Shown one piece after another: positions 1 through 13,490 of a DNA stretch of 64,000 nt. Both the position numbers and the translations under genes were made by a program. The stretch's first letter is position 1. Each line of letters starts with the position of its first letter. The notes under the pieces are model-generated. The model did not search any database and was not told the DNA's origin. It saw nothing but the letters and a program-made list of their open reading frames with translations. Source of the stretch: Cornus controversa (taxonomy: Eukaryota; Streptophyta; Magnoliopsida; Cornales; Cornaceae); contig CM048853.1 of the NCBI GenBank assembly GCA_026545225.1, positions 48,781,755 through 48,845,754 of the forward strand. Direction: 5' to 3'.

Positions 1-2181
1 CAGTCTCTATTTGGCAGGCTTGTATGTGTATGCCAGGTCAGGACGTCCGGGACGACCTACTCAGTGTAACGGTAGCTTGGTGCAAAAGGCTTCCTGCGGG
101 TCCTACTTCAAGCCCCTCTCGAATACGATGCGGTAGGGTACTCGTAATGCCCCACACTTGGGATAGTATTCTCGATTCTCTTATCATCGAAAAAACCAAT
201 CTCCAGAAAGTGTTTACGTCCAAACCATAAAAACCGCTGGCCAGAAGAGCGGGTGTATTAAAGATATATTTGACAGATAAACATAAGCAGTGAAGGGCAA
301 TTTCAACACTGGTAGGAGGGGAAGCAAGTGGGAGGGAGGAAAGAGGGGAGGAATGAAACAAGTCCATTGTTTGGTACAAGGGAGAGTTGGAGGGAAGGGA
401 AGGATTAATGGATGAGACGTCCCTCTTGGTCCACCATTTTTATTCCTCCAAGGAAGAGAGGAGGAAAGAAAAGGATAAGTGTTATATATTATGTAAAGTG
501 ACATTATTATCCTTCAACAATTTTTGCCAAATTATATAATGAGGGGATAATAATAATAATAAAACCCTCTCCGCTTCTCTTCTCTCTTACCAAACAATGG
601 AAGGTGTCATCATTGTGGTAGGAGGGAAGCAAGCGGGAGGGAGGAAAGACAGGAGGGATGAAACAAATCTATATTGTTTGGTACAAGGGAGAGTTTAAGG
701 GAAAGGCAAGGATGGATGGATGAGATATCCCTCCAAGTCCACTATTTTTATTCCTCCAAGGAAAACGATAAGTATTACATATTATGTAAAGTATACAAAA
801 AGGGGGGAGGATACCTTCCCTTGGATGCTTCATCCATCCTTTTTACCCTCTCTTCCACCCACTTTCCCATCCTTCACCAAAGGAAGCATAAGTGATTGAC
901 AACAAAAAAGATTTCATGCTCAAAGTATCCACCCATCAAAAGCATAATTTCAGTGTTTTCAAGAAAAAGAAAATCCAGAACCATCTCAAAATCAAACGAT
1001 CAAGAAATAAACATCAACAGCAAAGAAATGATAAACACTAAGAACCCAAAATAAAATGTAAAACACCCAAATCAAGTGAAGAATGAGATTCTAGAGAATT
1101 GAAAGCTGTAGCTATTAACTAGGAAAAAAAAGCTGTAGTTATTGAGGGAAAAAAGAAAGAAAATAATATCCATCTGATTAGGATAACAGAAAACAATAAT
1201 AATATGGAAATCGACACAGAAAACTCTTAGACAGCAGTAATGCAAGTTTCAAACTCGCCAAAGTGTCATCATCAAAGCTATCAAGCCTAGACAGTTGGTA
1301 GAACGGGGAGGCAGTTCCCAGGTCCAATTGTTCAAACTTCCACTTTATGGCCCAAGAAAGATGTCGAATATTCAACGGTAAATATAGAAAATGATGAAAA
1401 ATATAACAATAGTAAGAAATAGAACTCGATAAAATTCTAGTTTGGCGATGTATATTTAAATGATAATGCATATCTAACGATATTTTACACATATCCAAGG
1501 TCAGGTTAAAAAAAGGGATCCCAAAACCATCAAACAAGAACAATTTTATTCCAGAAATCAGACAATTCAACCACGTAAGGGTCCAAAATTCTGATATCTG
1601 CATTTTTGTTGGTTGAATAATCAAAGAATGGTTCCTAATTTGGAAGTACACTAAATTTATGTATTTTAGTTTTTAACAGAAAATAATCACTCCATTTTAG
1701 AATAGCAACCATCAGAAACAGTAGATGTGTGTATTAATTTATAAATGGCATGTGCAGTTTAATAGCTTCGTGGAAGGAATTATGCACAAAATCAGAAGCC
1801 AAATTGAGGAACAAGATAGCCATGGGTGTTTTGTCCATCAAATTTTCCTATTGCTTTCTACTCTTACTCATTGATAAGGCAGTAATTGTGTCACATTTCC
1901 ACACCAGGCCAGCACCCAACGAATTTCAAAAAATTTGACTGTTACATCTGAAAACTTGCACAAATAATAGCATTTAGCACAAGTTAATTGCACTAACTTC
2001 AAAGGTACTACAACTGTGACAAAAAATGAAGGAAAATACAAAGCATACTTCCTACTACATTTCTTGTAGAAGATTCATTCTGTTGTATTCCACAATATTA
2101 TTCATAATATATTGCATTTTGGCATTATCCAGAATTAACACTAACATAAAGAAACCATCAAAACAATCAAGACTGCCTCAC
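1..2181 (-). other. Left-edge non-coding stretch, probably intron of the TGA gene
   Basis: No exon is recognisable here on either strand. The last visible TGA exon ends at 2182 with a normal donor, so this stretch is probably part of a long intron leading to C-terminal exons outside the window. It holds a purine-rich direct repeat (described separately) and AT-rich sequence. An open frame on the minus strand around 1178-1651 shows no family signature, and I do not treat it as a gene. Confidence 0.55.
296..775. repeat. Purine-rich direct repeat, two copies
   Basis: Two diverged copies of about 170 bp lie at about 296-475 and 606-775. Both contain purine-rich tracts (GGGAGGGAGG), the phrase TTTGGTACAAGGGAGAG and then TTTATTCCTCCAAGGAA. 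A pyrimidine-rich stretch near 835-885 looks like a partial inverted counterpart. The pair may be parts of one or two MITEs with degraded termini, but no target-site duplication was identified. Confidence 0.5.
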
Positions 2182-5100
2182 CTTGAGGAGTTCAGATGAT
2201 CGGAAACCACCGAGCCACAGAAAGCACCTCTCAGCAGGAGTCTTCCACATGCCCGACAATAAATGGAAAACATCAGCCTTTGCTGCAATGCCCTTAAGCC
2301 TGAAAATATCATCATAGTGTGCCATGACACCATCAACAATAATACGAAGTTCAGCATCACTGGCATGAGAATTGACAGCTGATCTCAGCTCACTAATTTG
2401 CCGGTTTTGCTCTTCCAACCACCGTGCATATTCTACATCAAATGCCATAGCCCCTGCTAAACGATTTACCATAACAAGATAGTTTTGTTATGCAGTGTGT
2501 GTTAACCAAAAGAACTGAGGAACTGACGGAAACACAAGGATAGTGTAGTGTACTGAATGACATTGCATGCAATGACCAGGGGAACTACTATACCTCACTC
2601 CCAAAAGAAATCCATAATATTGAAAGCTTACTAAAAGGGAAGATATAGGAGGTAGAAGAAAGCGGGAATACCATTCCCACTCATTGAATGGGCTTGATCT
2701 CCTGAGCTCGATATGAAGATTCCCTATGAAACAGAAGAAAAGAATTTCTTTAGAATATAAATAAAAGCTACACACCTTAAAAATGCTTAAAGAAAAGAAG
2801 GCCTTCAGTGATAGGCAATAGGACAATAAAGAGTAACTAACACTAACCTGCTGTCTTGCTCGCTGGAGCTCCTGCTCTAGTTGAGTTAACTTAAGTCTGC
2901 TACTCTCTAGCTGCTGGACATATGCCTATGGGGGAAAAGAGAGCAGCATTCAATACGGGTATAGGATGCAATCGATAAGAGCTTAAAAATGAGACAGAGG
3001 AAAGGTGATATTAAAAATGTGCTCAAAGTGATATATGTAATATCAAGGATGTCTCGCAGTCTAACTTATATGGGGCAATCAAAGCTGATCTAATGGCAAA
3101 AAAATACACTATGAAAACATGGTGCTTCTGAGGCTTCATTAACACCAAACACAATTCTTAATAAGGTCCAGCCCACAGCTATGCCAAGTGAATAAGCCCA
3201 AACAAGAACTAGCTAATAGCTTCGTCTCACAAAAGGTAATTAGATGCAGCGGCCCTTGGATTGAGGCCTGAAATCAAGGTCAACCAATCTCGAGTCATAA
3301 ACTCAGTCCTAAACCATGGAAAGTTTGCCACCCAAACACAGGATCAAGGCTGACTGGTTGGCCCACAAGGCGGCAAGCAGATTTGAAGTATTCCTGTCAG
3401 AACGCCTCTCTCCAAGAAGCAGGTAATCCTCATCCAGAAAGCCCCAGAGAAGAAGGGAATATTGTCATTAAATAACAATTCCAGTCACAATATGGTAGCA
3501 AATCTATTGACCAACAAGTGGCCAAAACTGGCCATATCAATGCTTGGATAATGAAGATAAATCTTACTTTGTCCAAAAGATTTATTGGGATCACATAGTG
3601 AAAAAGTAACCAAAAGACGATAACTGTTCATGATGAAAATGCACAGAATGGTTATGTTTAAAACATATATTTTACATAAAATTTATGAAAGTGATTTTAC
3701 TGTCCGCTTCATATCTTATGGGAAAATGAGAATGCTAGACAATATTCGCGAACTAAGATGGATGGTTGGAGTGACTAAGAAGAGATAGGGTCACAAATGA
3801 AAGTGTAAAAGAAAAGCTAGGTGTGGCACCCATCAACAAGAAAATAAGAGTAGACTTAGATGGTTTGGGCACATACACAGGAGACCTATAGATGCACCGG
3901 TGAGAAGAGGAAGCTTAATTTCCGTAGAAGGTAAGAGACAGAGAGGGAGACCAAAAATAACGTGGAATGAAGTTATTAGAAATGACTTTAAAAAGTTAAT
4001 CATAGTAGTGATATGGCTGGTAATAGAAAGGAATGGAGACGGAGAATTCATGTGGCCGGCACCATTCATATGGGAACAAGGCAAGGATGATGATGATGAG
4101 ACAATATTCCCGTACTAATAGACTTGTGCAGGAACAACGATGCTTCTCAAAGAGGAGCTGAAACTGCTGCAAAAGCAGGTTGACAATGAGAGATATTGAA
4201 AAATCCAATGGCTTAGTTGAAATTAAGGTTGGAAGATTTAGAAATCAGTGATGGCAACAATCCCTCTTCAATGCTTGTATGCAGGAAAAAATAGCCCCAA
4301 AGGCATCTAACTCTACTAATCCACCTCTTAGTGGAAGGCGTGTAACAGAACAAAAACTGGATGCACAGGAGGTGTATGAGGAGGTATCAGATATATCAAG
4401 ACTTGATGAAGATGAAAAATAGTTGGCTGCTGATGTTTAGTTCACAGGATACCTAAATCTATTAGGTACAATACAAGATATATATATATATATATATATT
4501 TTTTTTGATAAATAAAGATTCATTAGAAAGCGCCCAAACGGGGGACACATCCCAAAACACAATACAAGATATATTTTAAGTAGTGTATGTCTCCTACTCT
4601 TTTTAAATGCATCGAATATTTGTGATTTTTTATGTGAACTTGGACTTAGTGAATACTATCATTATTAGATTTGTATATTTTGTGGGATACATAATATTTG
4701 GTATATCTTATGATACTGAATAGTTATTTAGTTGGAATATGCAGTATGTTATGCCATTATATCATGAGAATGTGATTTTTTTTTTCTTTTTTTTTTTTGG
4801 ATGGTTGTGTTGCTAATCAAACTGTGGTTACAAGGAGACAAAAAGAGCAGACAACTATTACAAAAGTTAAAAAGGATATAGAGGTCAATAGTTAAACAAC
4901 TGGAGGTTGAACTATATGATGTCTTATATAATGCTTTATCAAAATTACGGTACATTATTATAGGTTTTTATATGTGAAGTGAGAGCCTAACTCCCATATG
5001 AGCGAGTGAGGTAAGTGGTAATGTGTTGCATGTGCTGTATGATGTACCATTTCAATCGAGCATTGAACTCTATTTTCATAGAATATTAATACATCTAAAC

Positions 5101-8100
5101 AGCAAATTTAAAACTCACAGGCAAATTCTAGCATTTAGAAATTTTATCAAACCAACAGATCCTAAAAATCCAGGGTATTAAAAAAGAAGGAATATTGAAA
5201 TAAAGATGAAGTTACAAATATTTCATCCAAACGCAGTCTCTGTGAACCAATTAGAGAGGGCGAGGTCCTCATAGCTTGATTCCCGATATCCATTTATCAA
5301 TTAAAACCACTACATGTGTTTTTTAAGTGATATCTACCACTCATATTCAAAACTATCATATGTAAGAACATTAAAAATGCTTGCATACATATATCAACAT
5401 TCACAATAAGGAAAAGTTATGAAAAGATAAACCATACTTTCTTCCGTAAACGGCTTTTTCTTGCAGCTTCACGATTTTGGGCAAGCCGACGAAGAGTCTG
5501 CAAAGAATAGTCACACAAACACTCACCAAAACTTGATAGATTCAGCTCAGATAATCCTAAACGAATTCATTTAAACTAAAGAACCTTCTGATCTGTTTTA
5601 TCCTTTGATCTGTCACTGGAATCAGAAGCCACAACAAGTTGCTGACCCCTTTCAAACTGCAACAAGGTTGAGCATCAATTTACTACATTTATAAACATCA
5701 GTCGAACTTCCAAGAAGAGTAAGAATGAAGAATGCATATCTTGAAGAATTTAGAATCAAATATGTTGAGAGAGAGATCACCCTCTGATTTTTATCGTCTG
5801 TTTCCACATCAGTTGAGATATCGGTCCTAGGACTGGCATCCGCCATAGTTGAGTCCCCCCAATTCTCCACACTACTATTAGGTATAGAAACCAGATTTAA
5901 TAGTTGACTATTCTGTAATTGCAGCTTATGAGACTCCACTCCACCGGTGGTTGTATCAACAGAAGTTGCTGACTGTTTAGGCCAAAAAGACATATAATGA
6001 AGGGAGACATGAAAAAACTGATATAGATTTCTTAAAGCCAGAAAAAAGGAAGAAGAAGAAACAAATAATAAAGAAGGAAAAAATAATCAAACAATATTTA
6101 ATCATCCCACAGACCACAGAAAAAAACGTTCTTGACTTGAAAGGGAATATAGTAGTTCACCTTATTAAATCTAATAATATGAAGAGGATCAGAAGCAACT
6201 GCTTGGCCACTTTGTTTTGTTGAATTGAACTCTTCGCCTTTGTCATGAGAAACAGACCATAAGAAAATCATGTCAAAGTTTGATGTGATGGTTCAAAAGC
6301 GAGCATTGATAAATTCAGTTAGATGATCTTCTTCCATATATGCAAATAGTTTTCTGCATGTGTGCATCTGTAGGTCCATTTTATGGAGGGAAATTTTATA
6401 GGGAAAAAAATAATAACCAATGAAGTAGGTTTTGCCACACTAACAATAACAAAATCCAATAGAAGGAAGATTAATAAATGCTTATCATGGTAGTAGGAAA
6501 AAGAAATGGCTTTTTCAGAAATCAAAGAAGTAATTTAAATCTTTTTCAGAAAGTTTCTTAATCTTATTAGGGAAAGAGATTTCTTATCATTTAAAATGGT
6601 ATTAACCATACTTGAAGACAACCAAATGTTCAGTAGCTCAACTGTTCACAGTGAGTCCAGTTCCTTCAACTAGTCAGCCACATTTCGTAATGGAGAGATC
6701 CTTTTTAGGGAGAAAATATATCAGAAATTTATTAATTTTTACCATATTAGTTTCCTACTTAAAAAATCATTGGAAAATTGTTTCTTTATGGCAATGAAAA
6801 CAAAGTAGTTTAAATCTGTATTTAAATTTGATCAAGGATTCTCTGTTCAATGTGAGAGAATCAACAGCAAGTAAAAGGGGGAAGAACCTGCAAACTTGTG
6901 GATGGGTAAAAGTCAAAGCAGAATACCAGACTAAAGGACTTGAGGCAGTGGGCTCTTTGCTTTATTACACTATCCCAGACACGTGTCAGGTGATTAAGGT
7001 TTCCATTTTTGTCACTCATTATTCCAGTTTTACTTCAATGCGGTATTCAGTCAAATTGTGGTCCTCGTTTAAATCCCCACGACCTATTGATAGTCCTCAA
7101 GCTATGGTTGTCTTAACTGGAACACAATTTTGACAACTTAAGCCTCCATGCCAAAGGTTTCCAAGTTTATCACGAGAAAAAGTTGATAGGCAGGCCTCCT
7201 GCCATGACAGTCATGGAATATGCAGCCTCACGCCATGACGCAAGGTCTATGGGCACAATTCTGCATATTACCCTGAAGTTGAGCTGAATTTCTATTGGAC
7301 CATAATATGCAATGCTCTCAACCGCAAAGTAGTGGCTGGAAACCATGCCACAGCACTGGATCATCAACTACTCTACTTGAAGAACCATATGGTCGTAATG
7401 GTGTTCCCTTCACACCTTGGTGAACTTTCTCCATCCCCCAAATGAATAATCGAATAAATTGGTCATGAACAAATGGTCATATCATGGGCAAAATTGATCC
7501 TCACTGGAGGGTCATGTGATCCTGGAATAATAGCTAGGCTCAAAGCTTTTAAAATAGCCCCAACATCCCAATGTGCAGGACAATGAGATTACAACCTTGA
7601 GCTTGGAAAACCAACGTATTACCGCCTAGCAAACTCAAGGAGCTTCCTCAAGCACTGCCTCCCAGCCTGGGCAGACACATAGTATCTTGGTGTATTTTGA
7701 GATTAGAGCTCCGGTCTCATTTTATCCATCATTCCAGTCATCATTAGGTGTAAGAGGGAGGATGAAACATTTTCTCCTAAGAAGCACGGACATGGACACG
7801 GACACGATACGACACAACACAGATATGCCGACATGTCAAATTCTAAAAAAGTAGGACACGGACACGGATTTACACAGGTAATATAAATATAAATTTTTAT
7901 TTATAAAAAACTTTAATTAATTTATAATTTCTATACTAAAGTTACATAAGTTAAAAGATTAAGCTATTTGAATATCAAAAAGTATATATTGTATTATATA
8001 TGATATTACTCTCCTATCTTGTTCGTTACATACTATGTCATGTGTTTAATGTCAATTTTTTAAAGAAAAAGAGGTTAGACACTTTGAATTATGTTTATAA

Positions 8101-11100
8101 TGTTATTTTCAAGACTGTCATGTATTTTTTTATATAAGACGAAAAGTGTGGGATGTGTTGGTCAAGTGTCCGGAATGTGTTGACCAAGTGTACGACATGT
8201 GTCGGCCAAGTGTCCAAAATAATAAAAATTATTTTTAAATTATGGATACGGGCCATGCAGTGTCAGACATGTGTCCATGAGTGTCCATGAAATTTCAGTG
8301 TCCGACACGGACACAACACCTTCGTAGAAGTGTCTGTGCTTCTTAGATCTTCTCATTCAATGTGATTTTGCAAAAATGCAGTTCCTATGTCTTTGTTGTC
8401 TTTAGGGTGGCATCGGTTTCACCACCTTCATGTGATAAGAATTATTTCATGGGTGGCAACCGGTGAGTTTTAATGGTAGAAATACAGTCCTTTTTTCTTT
8501 TATTCTTTGTACTATCTGCTGAAAATGGAAGAAGCATAACAGGAACATTAAAGATATGGATCTCTCAACTCCTAGGATTAAGGAGGAAAAGATCACTTTA
8601 TTATGAGCATCAATTAAGAGGACTTTAGGGGGCTTTACTTATTTAGTTAATTGCCTCCACATCGGGTGGAACAGGGTAGTCTATGTACCAGATGTCATGC
8701 AGTTATCTTCTATAATTGCTAGCACAATAAATTAAAACTATTTGAAAATTAAACTTTTTTTTTTTCTGATAAGTGGCAATCATTAGTAACATAAAGGAAG
8801 CTTCAATGATTAGTTCACAAAACTCCCACGCTTTGTGGTCTCCTACTTGAAATTGATCGATATTACAATTACGATAAAGTAACAAAGCTAATAAAGCACC
8901 AAAAGGTAGGAACACCTTTGTAATTGAACATAACAGGTTATATTACAAGTTTACGACTATAACAGAGTTTGGGTTCCACCTTTAGGTACCACATGGCAAA
9001 TAATTCTAGTAGCTACATTTGCAAACTGAAATGACCAAAGCAAATTCAGATCCTTGGGGCCACCCAGGGAATTTTCCCGGTAACCGCCCGGTGCATGTGG
9101 GTGGGGAGACTGCATGTACTGGGTGGTGGATTATGGGGTGCTCTAAGAGACCCAACACGACCATTGTCGACAGGAAAAAATATATATCTAGAACATTAAC
9201 AAAGTGAAATTTTGGATCAAAGTTTGGCCAAAAGTGAAAAATGCAGTCCTTTTTTCAACTATTTTTAAAAAAACAAAATCCAACTAATAATTTTTGGTAA
9301 CAAAAAGAAGGGCAAATTTAAGGTGAAATTTTTGGAATCTCAAATATGCTAGCCAAATATATTTAAAATTTTAAAGTTCATATCACACAAGATTCCCATA
9401 GAAGTTCAAAAGTTCAACTAAAGTTTGATTTGGCCTATGGTCAATATCCTACCTACAGATATCAAATAATTTCTCTTTTGATCAGTCAGATTAAGTACCA
9501 ATTATTTATATTGTACCTCTGAAGAAAATGTGAGGATAGACGTATTAATCTGCTAGATAGAACAGCTTGGTGTATTCACTATGTTCCATGTTAATCGGCA
9601 ACATTGACCTTAATCAAGGAAAGCTAAACTGATTGAAGGGGTGCTATTGCCGTGTAAATTTTCTTTTTAGGATATCAATTTTTGCAAGTCTTTTCTTTGC
9701 TCTTTGGCTTCATGAGGTGTCTTTCTTCTCTATTCTCTATGATTTTTTGTGATTGGGTCTTTCCATAAATACGCAACAAGAGGCCGACATTTGGAACTTT
9801 CTGCATGGAGAAAACACGAGTTTTGCCAGTATGATGATCCCTTCAAACTACCATCTCAGCTGCCAAGTAAAAATAGTTGGAAAAATAAAAAAATACCACA
9901 AAAGCATTGTCCTGTTTTTTCTGTAGTATGGACACCACTCTCCCAGTTGTTTATGACCATTTAAGTTACCTCACAAGTTCTTATTACTATGAGAAAGTGG
10001 CTCGTGCTTTGTTCATATTCGGTGAAAAATTAAACTAAAAAAAAAAGACTGATTGTCCTCTCAATCTTATCTTAGTCAATGTGGTGTGCCAAAAGAAGTA
10101 CCAATAAAATGTCATTGCACACGTTAATCTCAGAGCTTACCAAATAAAATAATACATTGCCCTATATGCTTGCTTCAAACATAATTAATTGCTGAGGTTG
10201 GATTACTCAATACTTACTTCCACTCAAGCCAATAACATCCTCTATACGAAATCCAATGGATTGTTCAAGTGCCCCAAAGTCGGTTACTTGACTAGAACGG
10301 ACAGAACTTCCCTCTGTGCAACTGAAAGCATACTTTTATCAGAATCATTACTCATGATGATGTAATAAAACCTAAGAAAACCATTGACCATCAAAGTTAA
10401 AGCAGTAGTAAGTAGTTATAACATTATGGGCACCCTTGGGTTGAACGAAAATCCTAATATTGGATGAAGATAAATCAACAGATGTGGTACCACGTAATGA
10501 CTACAAACGTGAACATATGAACTTTGTTCTTAATTGCAGCATGCAAGTTTGTATACAGGATTTACCTGTAGCAGCAAAAGGTAATTTTTTTAGTAGCTAC
10601 ATACAAGTGTGTACAAATAATTACATATATTCACCTGTTTGGAGCAGATTATAAATAAATTTATATGGCAAAAAGTTTACACATTACACGACATGATTGT
10701 GCTAATAGCTTAACTATGAATTAGGAGAAATATTACGTTCTCCTTGCACATTAAAATATATCAAAATAAACTTCATGGAGCAAAAAAAAATCTGTCAGTG
10801 GTGTAACTTTTTTCTTCTCAGGGGAAACAAAAGGGGAAAAAGAAAAATAAAAGGTTTCTGGCCGGAAATTGGGAAATTTTTGGAAAGAGAAAAAAACTGG
10901 AATAATTTTTTTGGTGATGTATGGACATAATTAGAAACATTGTAGACAAATACAAAATAGCTAAACAAAATCAGCCTACATTCAAGATAACACAACAGCA
11001 TGAAAACAAACAGTACCTACCAATGCACACCATTTTAGAGGTACATTGGTTTTCAAAAAATCATTCAACCAGAAATTCGATCGATTGGCCATCCGATAGA

Positions 11101-12260
11101 TGGCTACTAGACAACTGTTGATTGATCATTCGATCAACCATTTGGCCGACGCATACTGTTGTTCAATATAAAAAAAAAAATTGGAAAATGTGTAAAACAT
11201 CAACTTGAAAAGCCATTGTTCTAAAACACATTTAAAATAAACTTGTCAGCCTCACCAAAATCAAACTAGGTCAATTTAGGTCATTCTAAGGTCGAGTACC
11301 CTAGATTTGTGATTGAGGATGTGGATTTCTCACCGTGTCCTTGACAATTTTGTGTCTGCCTTTACTTCAACAGATGCACTCAAACGACTCAAAGCACTTT
11401 AACACATAACAAACCCAAGTTATGAGTAGGAATTTGCCAACGCATGACATATACCTAACAGAGCCAAATAGGTCCCTAGTTCCTAAACCATCACCTCAGT
11501 CAACTCTCTTAGCTGTTCAGACTTACAAACATATTAAATTGGCCACTGGCAACCCTTATATTATAGCTATATAACATTGGCATAGATATTAAAAAGTCAT
11601 CCTTTATATCTCAAAGCAAAAGGTACTCGTAGAGAGTTTTATCAATAATTTTTAGATTAAAAATAAATTAATTAACAGATAAGGTTAACAAAAGCATAGG
11701 TTAATGGACCACCAAAAAGTAACCATAAGTGAAAGTAAAATCCTCAACAAATGCACAAAGCCAATAACATTTGAATTTACACTTTCTTTGGGAAGTTTAT
11801 TGCTGTGAATAATCACTTGTGTTACAGATTGCATGCTTTTAGCATAAGTAAATGGAGTCACTGGATTGGAATTTGGAACTAACTTGTAATAACCTCTAAC
11901 ACCACTATTTCCAGTCATCTAAAAACCCCACTATTGATGGAACCAATGGAAGTATGTTATAATGTAGCATTAGATTATAAAAAGGACTCTTAATTTGAAT
12001 GGGAGACTTAATGGCATTCACTTCTTTAAAATTGGCTTTATACAATACAAATAGAAACAATCAAACAAAAATATGAGAACATATAAAGCTAACTGTATCA
12101 AACCGATCAAAAGTAAAAGTTAGAACACTCAAATTTATATAAAAAGAAAAGGCAATATTACTCAGTAAATTTTCTCACTTATAAGACCATCAACAGATAG
12201 AATTAAAGATGGAACTTACAGTGCAGTGGAAATAGGCAATGGAGGAATAAAGCTTGGCAT
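2182..12260 (-). CDS. TGA2.1-like: TGA-type bZIP transcription factor, TGA2.1-like (C-terminus outside window)
   Basis: This is a nuclear bZIP activator or repressor that binds TGACG (as-1) elements; in Arabidopsis the clade works with NPR1 in salicylate responses. The coding exons, in transcript order on the minus strand, are 12260-12220, 10321-10218, 6237-6161, 5972-5781, 5656-5585, 5497-5438, 2925-2848, 2723-2672 and 2453-2182. They give 316 codons with all phases matching. The start MPSFIPPLP and the MADASPRTD segment match TGA2.1-like proteins as I remember them. The basic region (about residues 163-182, with QNREAARKSR) and leucine zipper (183-208) are followed by the DOG1/TGA domain (about 226-316, with GMWKTPAERCF and ending GGFRSSELLK). 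The Gln-rich C-terminal part, about 130-150 residues, is expected in exons left of the window. The 3.2-kb and 3.9-kb introns contain repeats. Splice sites were set by reading GT-AG boundaries and family alignment. Confidence 0.93.
3720..4110 (+). mobile_element. L1-type LINE fragment (3' end of the RT ORF)
   Basis: The frames read like the conserved end of plant L1 ORF2: MVGVTKK, then NESVKEKLGVAPI, then RWFGHIHRRPIDAPVRRG, then a GRPK-T-W-EVIRND segment. Several frame changes and stops separate these pieces, so it is a dead 5'-truncated copy. It lies in the large TGA intron, antisense to the gene. A related copy sits in the PPR-gene intron at about 24870-25140. Confidence 0.75.
4130..4440 (+). 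other. Coding-like remnant of unknown origin inside the TGA intron
   Basis: Directly after the LINE piece the plus strand has fragments with amphipathic, Glu/Lys/Leu-rich translation (MLLKEELKLLQKQVDNE) and later an acidic stretch (EVYEEVSDISRLDEDEK). Frame changes break it up. It could be a captured piece of a host mRNA next to the LINE tail. I do not recognise the parent gene. Confidence 0.2.
4500..4575 (-). mobile_element. L1 LINE 3'-end scrap
   Basis: A T-run followed by GATAAATAAAGATTCATTAG and a CCCAAACGGG segment is the usual complement of plant L1 3' ends. The same layout is seen at 47585 in the KEG intron. It is preceded by a TA microsatellite at about 4480-4499. It is short and non-coding. 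Confidence 0.5.
6240..7770. other. TGA intron sequence without recognisable gene
   Basis: Within the 3.98-kb intron between TGA exons 2 and 3 this stretch shows no family-level coding signal on either strand. A somewhat GC-richer part at about 7140-7740 has weak coding-like frames on the minus strand, for example around 7170-7367. I cannot assign them. Confidence 0.4.
7778..8345. mobile_element. MITE with AAGAAGCACGGACA-type terminal inverted repeats
   Basis: The left end (TAAGAAGCACGGACATGGACA) and the right end (complement TAAGAAGCACAGACAC) are inverted. Both ends are followed inward by runs of the GGACACGGACACG motif in opposite orientation. The interior is AT-rich and non-coding. The ends look Mutator-like, but no clear target duplication could be read. 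It lies in the TGA intron. Confidence 0.65.
8350..10210. other. TGA intron sequence without recognisable gene
   Basis: Mostly AT-rich intron. A GC-rich patch at about 9050-9165 stands out from its surroundings, and a T-run at about 8758 may mark another retroposon end. No exon or RNA gene was recognised. Confidence 0.4.
10330..12215. other. First coding intron of the TGA gene
   Basis: AT-rich intron of about 1.9 kb between coding exons 1 and 2. No recognisable gene or element was found. A short patch of repeated TCGATC/GATTGATC words near 11075-11140 is the only local structure. Confidence 0.5.
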
Positions 12261-12286
12261 TCCGCAGGCAGCTTCCTTTTCATCTT
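12181..12286 (-). promoter_or_regulatory. Upstream AUG overlapping the TGA start
   Basis: Just 3 nt inside the inferred acceptor (CAG at 12287-12289) lies an ATG at 12283-12281. It is in another frame from the TGA start at 12260. Its frame runs through the start codon and exon 1 into exon 2, where it stops after about 33 codons. A ribosome starting there would bypass the main start. This holds only if the acceptor is placed correctly. Confidence 0.4.
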
Positions 12287-13353
12287 CTGCACAAGAGCTC
12301 ACTCTTCTACCCCCCATACATCACCACCATCGCCTCACCTCAGTACACTTCAAACAAAAAAATAAATAAACAAAAATCCCAAACATCAAACAAGCTAAAA
12401 GCCAAACAAGTCAATCTCAACAACTGTGAGCCACAACAAAATCTGCAAATGGCACATAATCCTGAGATTATAACTCCAGATAACTTTGAATTAAATCTCT
12501 GAACCATGAGGACCAACAACTCGTCACGATTATGACAGCCCACAAACTACAAAGAAACTCTAATAACCAGAACCCCAATACTCCTAAATATCTAGAGTCA
12601 TATCGTTCTACAACAAAACCCCTAGAATTTTATATATATATTGGGGGTTGTCTATATATATTTGGGGGGGAGGATTGTTATCCATAAAGCAGCAATCTTT
12701 TTATTTATCAAAGCAAGGAAAAAAAAATTAACAGATGATATGTTTCAGAAGCTACTAAAGACCCGTTAAACATATACCAAAATAACAGTTAGTTCGTCAT
12801 TAACAGCAACATCACAGACAAACAAGCAACGAGAATGGGTCTCCAAGACACTTCTACAGTTCTACACCAACCCAACCATACCAAGAGTTCAAAACCAACA
12901 AAAGACACAGAAAACAAGCCCTAATTACAGAGGCAACTGAATATCACAGTAGCCAATTTCAAATTGTTGTAAATCTTTTCGTGTTCTAAAAACAACATAA
13001 GCGTAAATCAACAAAATGTACATAAAACTAAAAACAGAAACTTTTTGGTTCAAAATCAGAACTCTGTAGTAAATCTTGGGCCCTGAAAGGCGAGAACTCT
13101 AACACCAGCTCAATGACACAAAAAGCACAGAGAACCCTTACACAGAGCACTCAAAAATCGAATTCACCCATTCAGGACACCAAAATAGAAATACTAACGC
13201 TAACTCAGCTATACCCAAAAGCTAAAACAGCTAAAGTTGAATTCTTGCACAAAAATTCAGCACAAACAAACAACACCCAGAAGCCTGAATAGACTACAAT
13301 CATGAAAAATAAAAATAATAATAATAAGACAAGCTGTTGAAGATTAAATTTAC

Positions 13354-13490
13354 CTTTTGACTTTGCTACAAAATTTTCTCCCAAAAGGGGGTTACTACTT
13401 AATCCAGCAAATCAAATCAAAGTTCCAAGTTTCAAACTTTCAACCCCAACCCAGCTGAACTTCGTTGATACTATACTACTATATAACGAA
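13354..13490 (-). promoter_or_regulatory. TGA 5' UTR exon and core promoter
   Basis: A good donor (minus-strand AAAAG|GTAAAT) ends at 13354 and would join the acceptor at 12287, so the 5' UTR is probably split by a 1.07-kb intron. A minus-strand TATATAG motif near 13480-13486 is a plausible TATA box, which puts the transcript start near 13450. Sequence beyond it towards 13520 is purine-rich. No transcript data support this. Confidence 0.45.

Noticed and set aside
1-230. GC-richer left edge, possible retroposon or exon
   Set aside because: No TGA C-terminal motif, no tRNA-like boxes and no family match on either strand. Left unassigned.
1178-1651. 157-codon minus-strand open frame downstream of the visible TGA exons
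   Set aside because: It does not match the expected TGA C-terminus (Gln-rich, SQQAEDALSQG) and has no domain. It probably reads intron sequence.
9040-9170. GC-rich patch in the TGA intron (GGGAATTTTCCCGGTAACC, GGTGGGGAGACTGC)
   Set aside because: It looks like part of a SINE body or another repeat, but no box A/B pair, tail or flanks could be shown.
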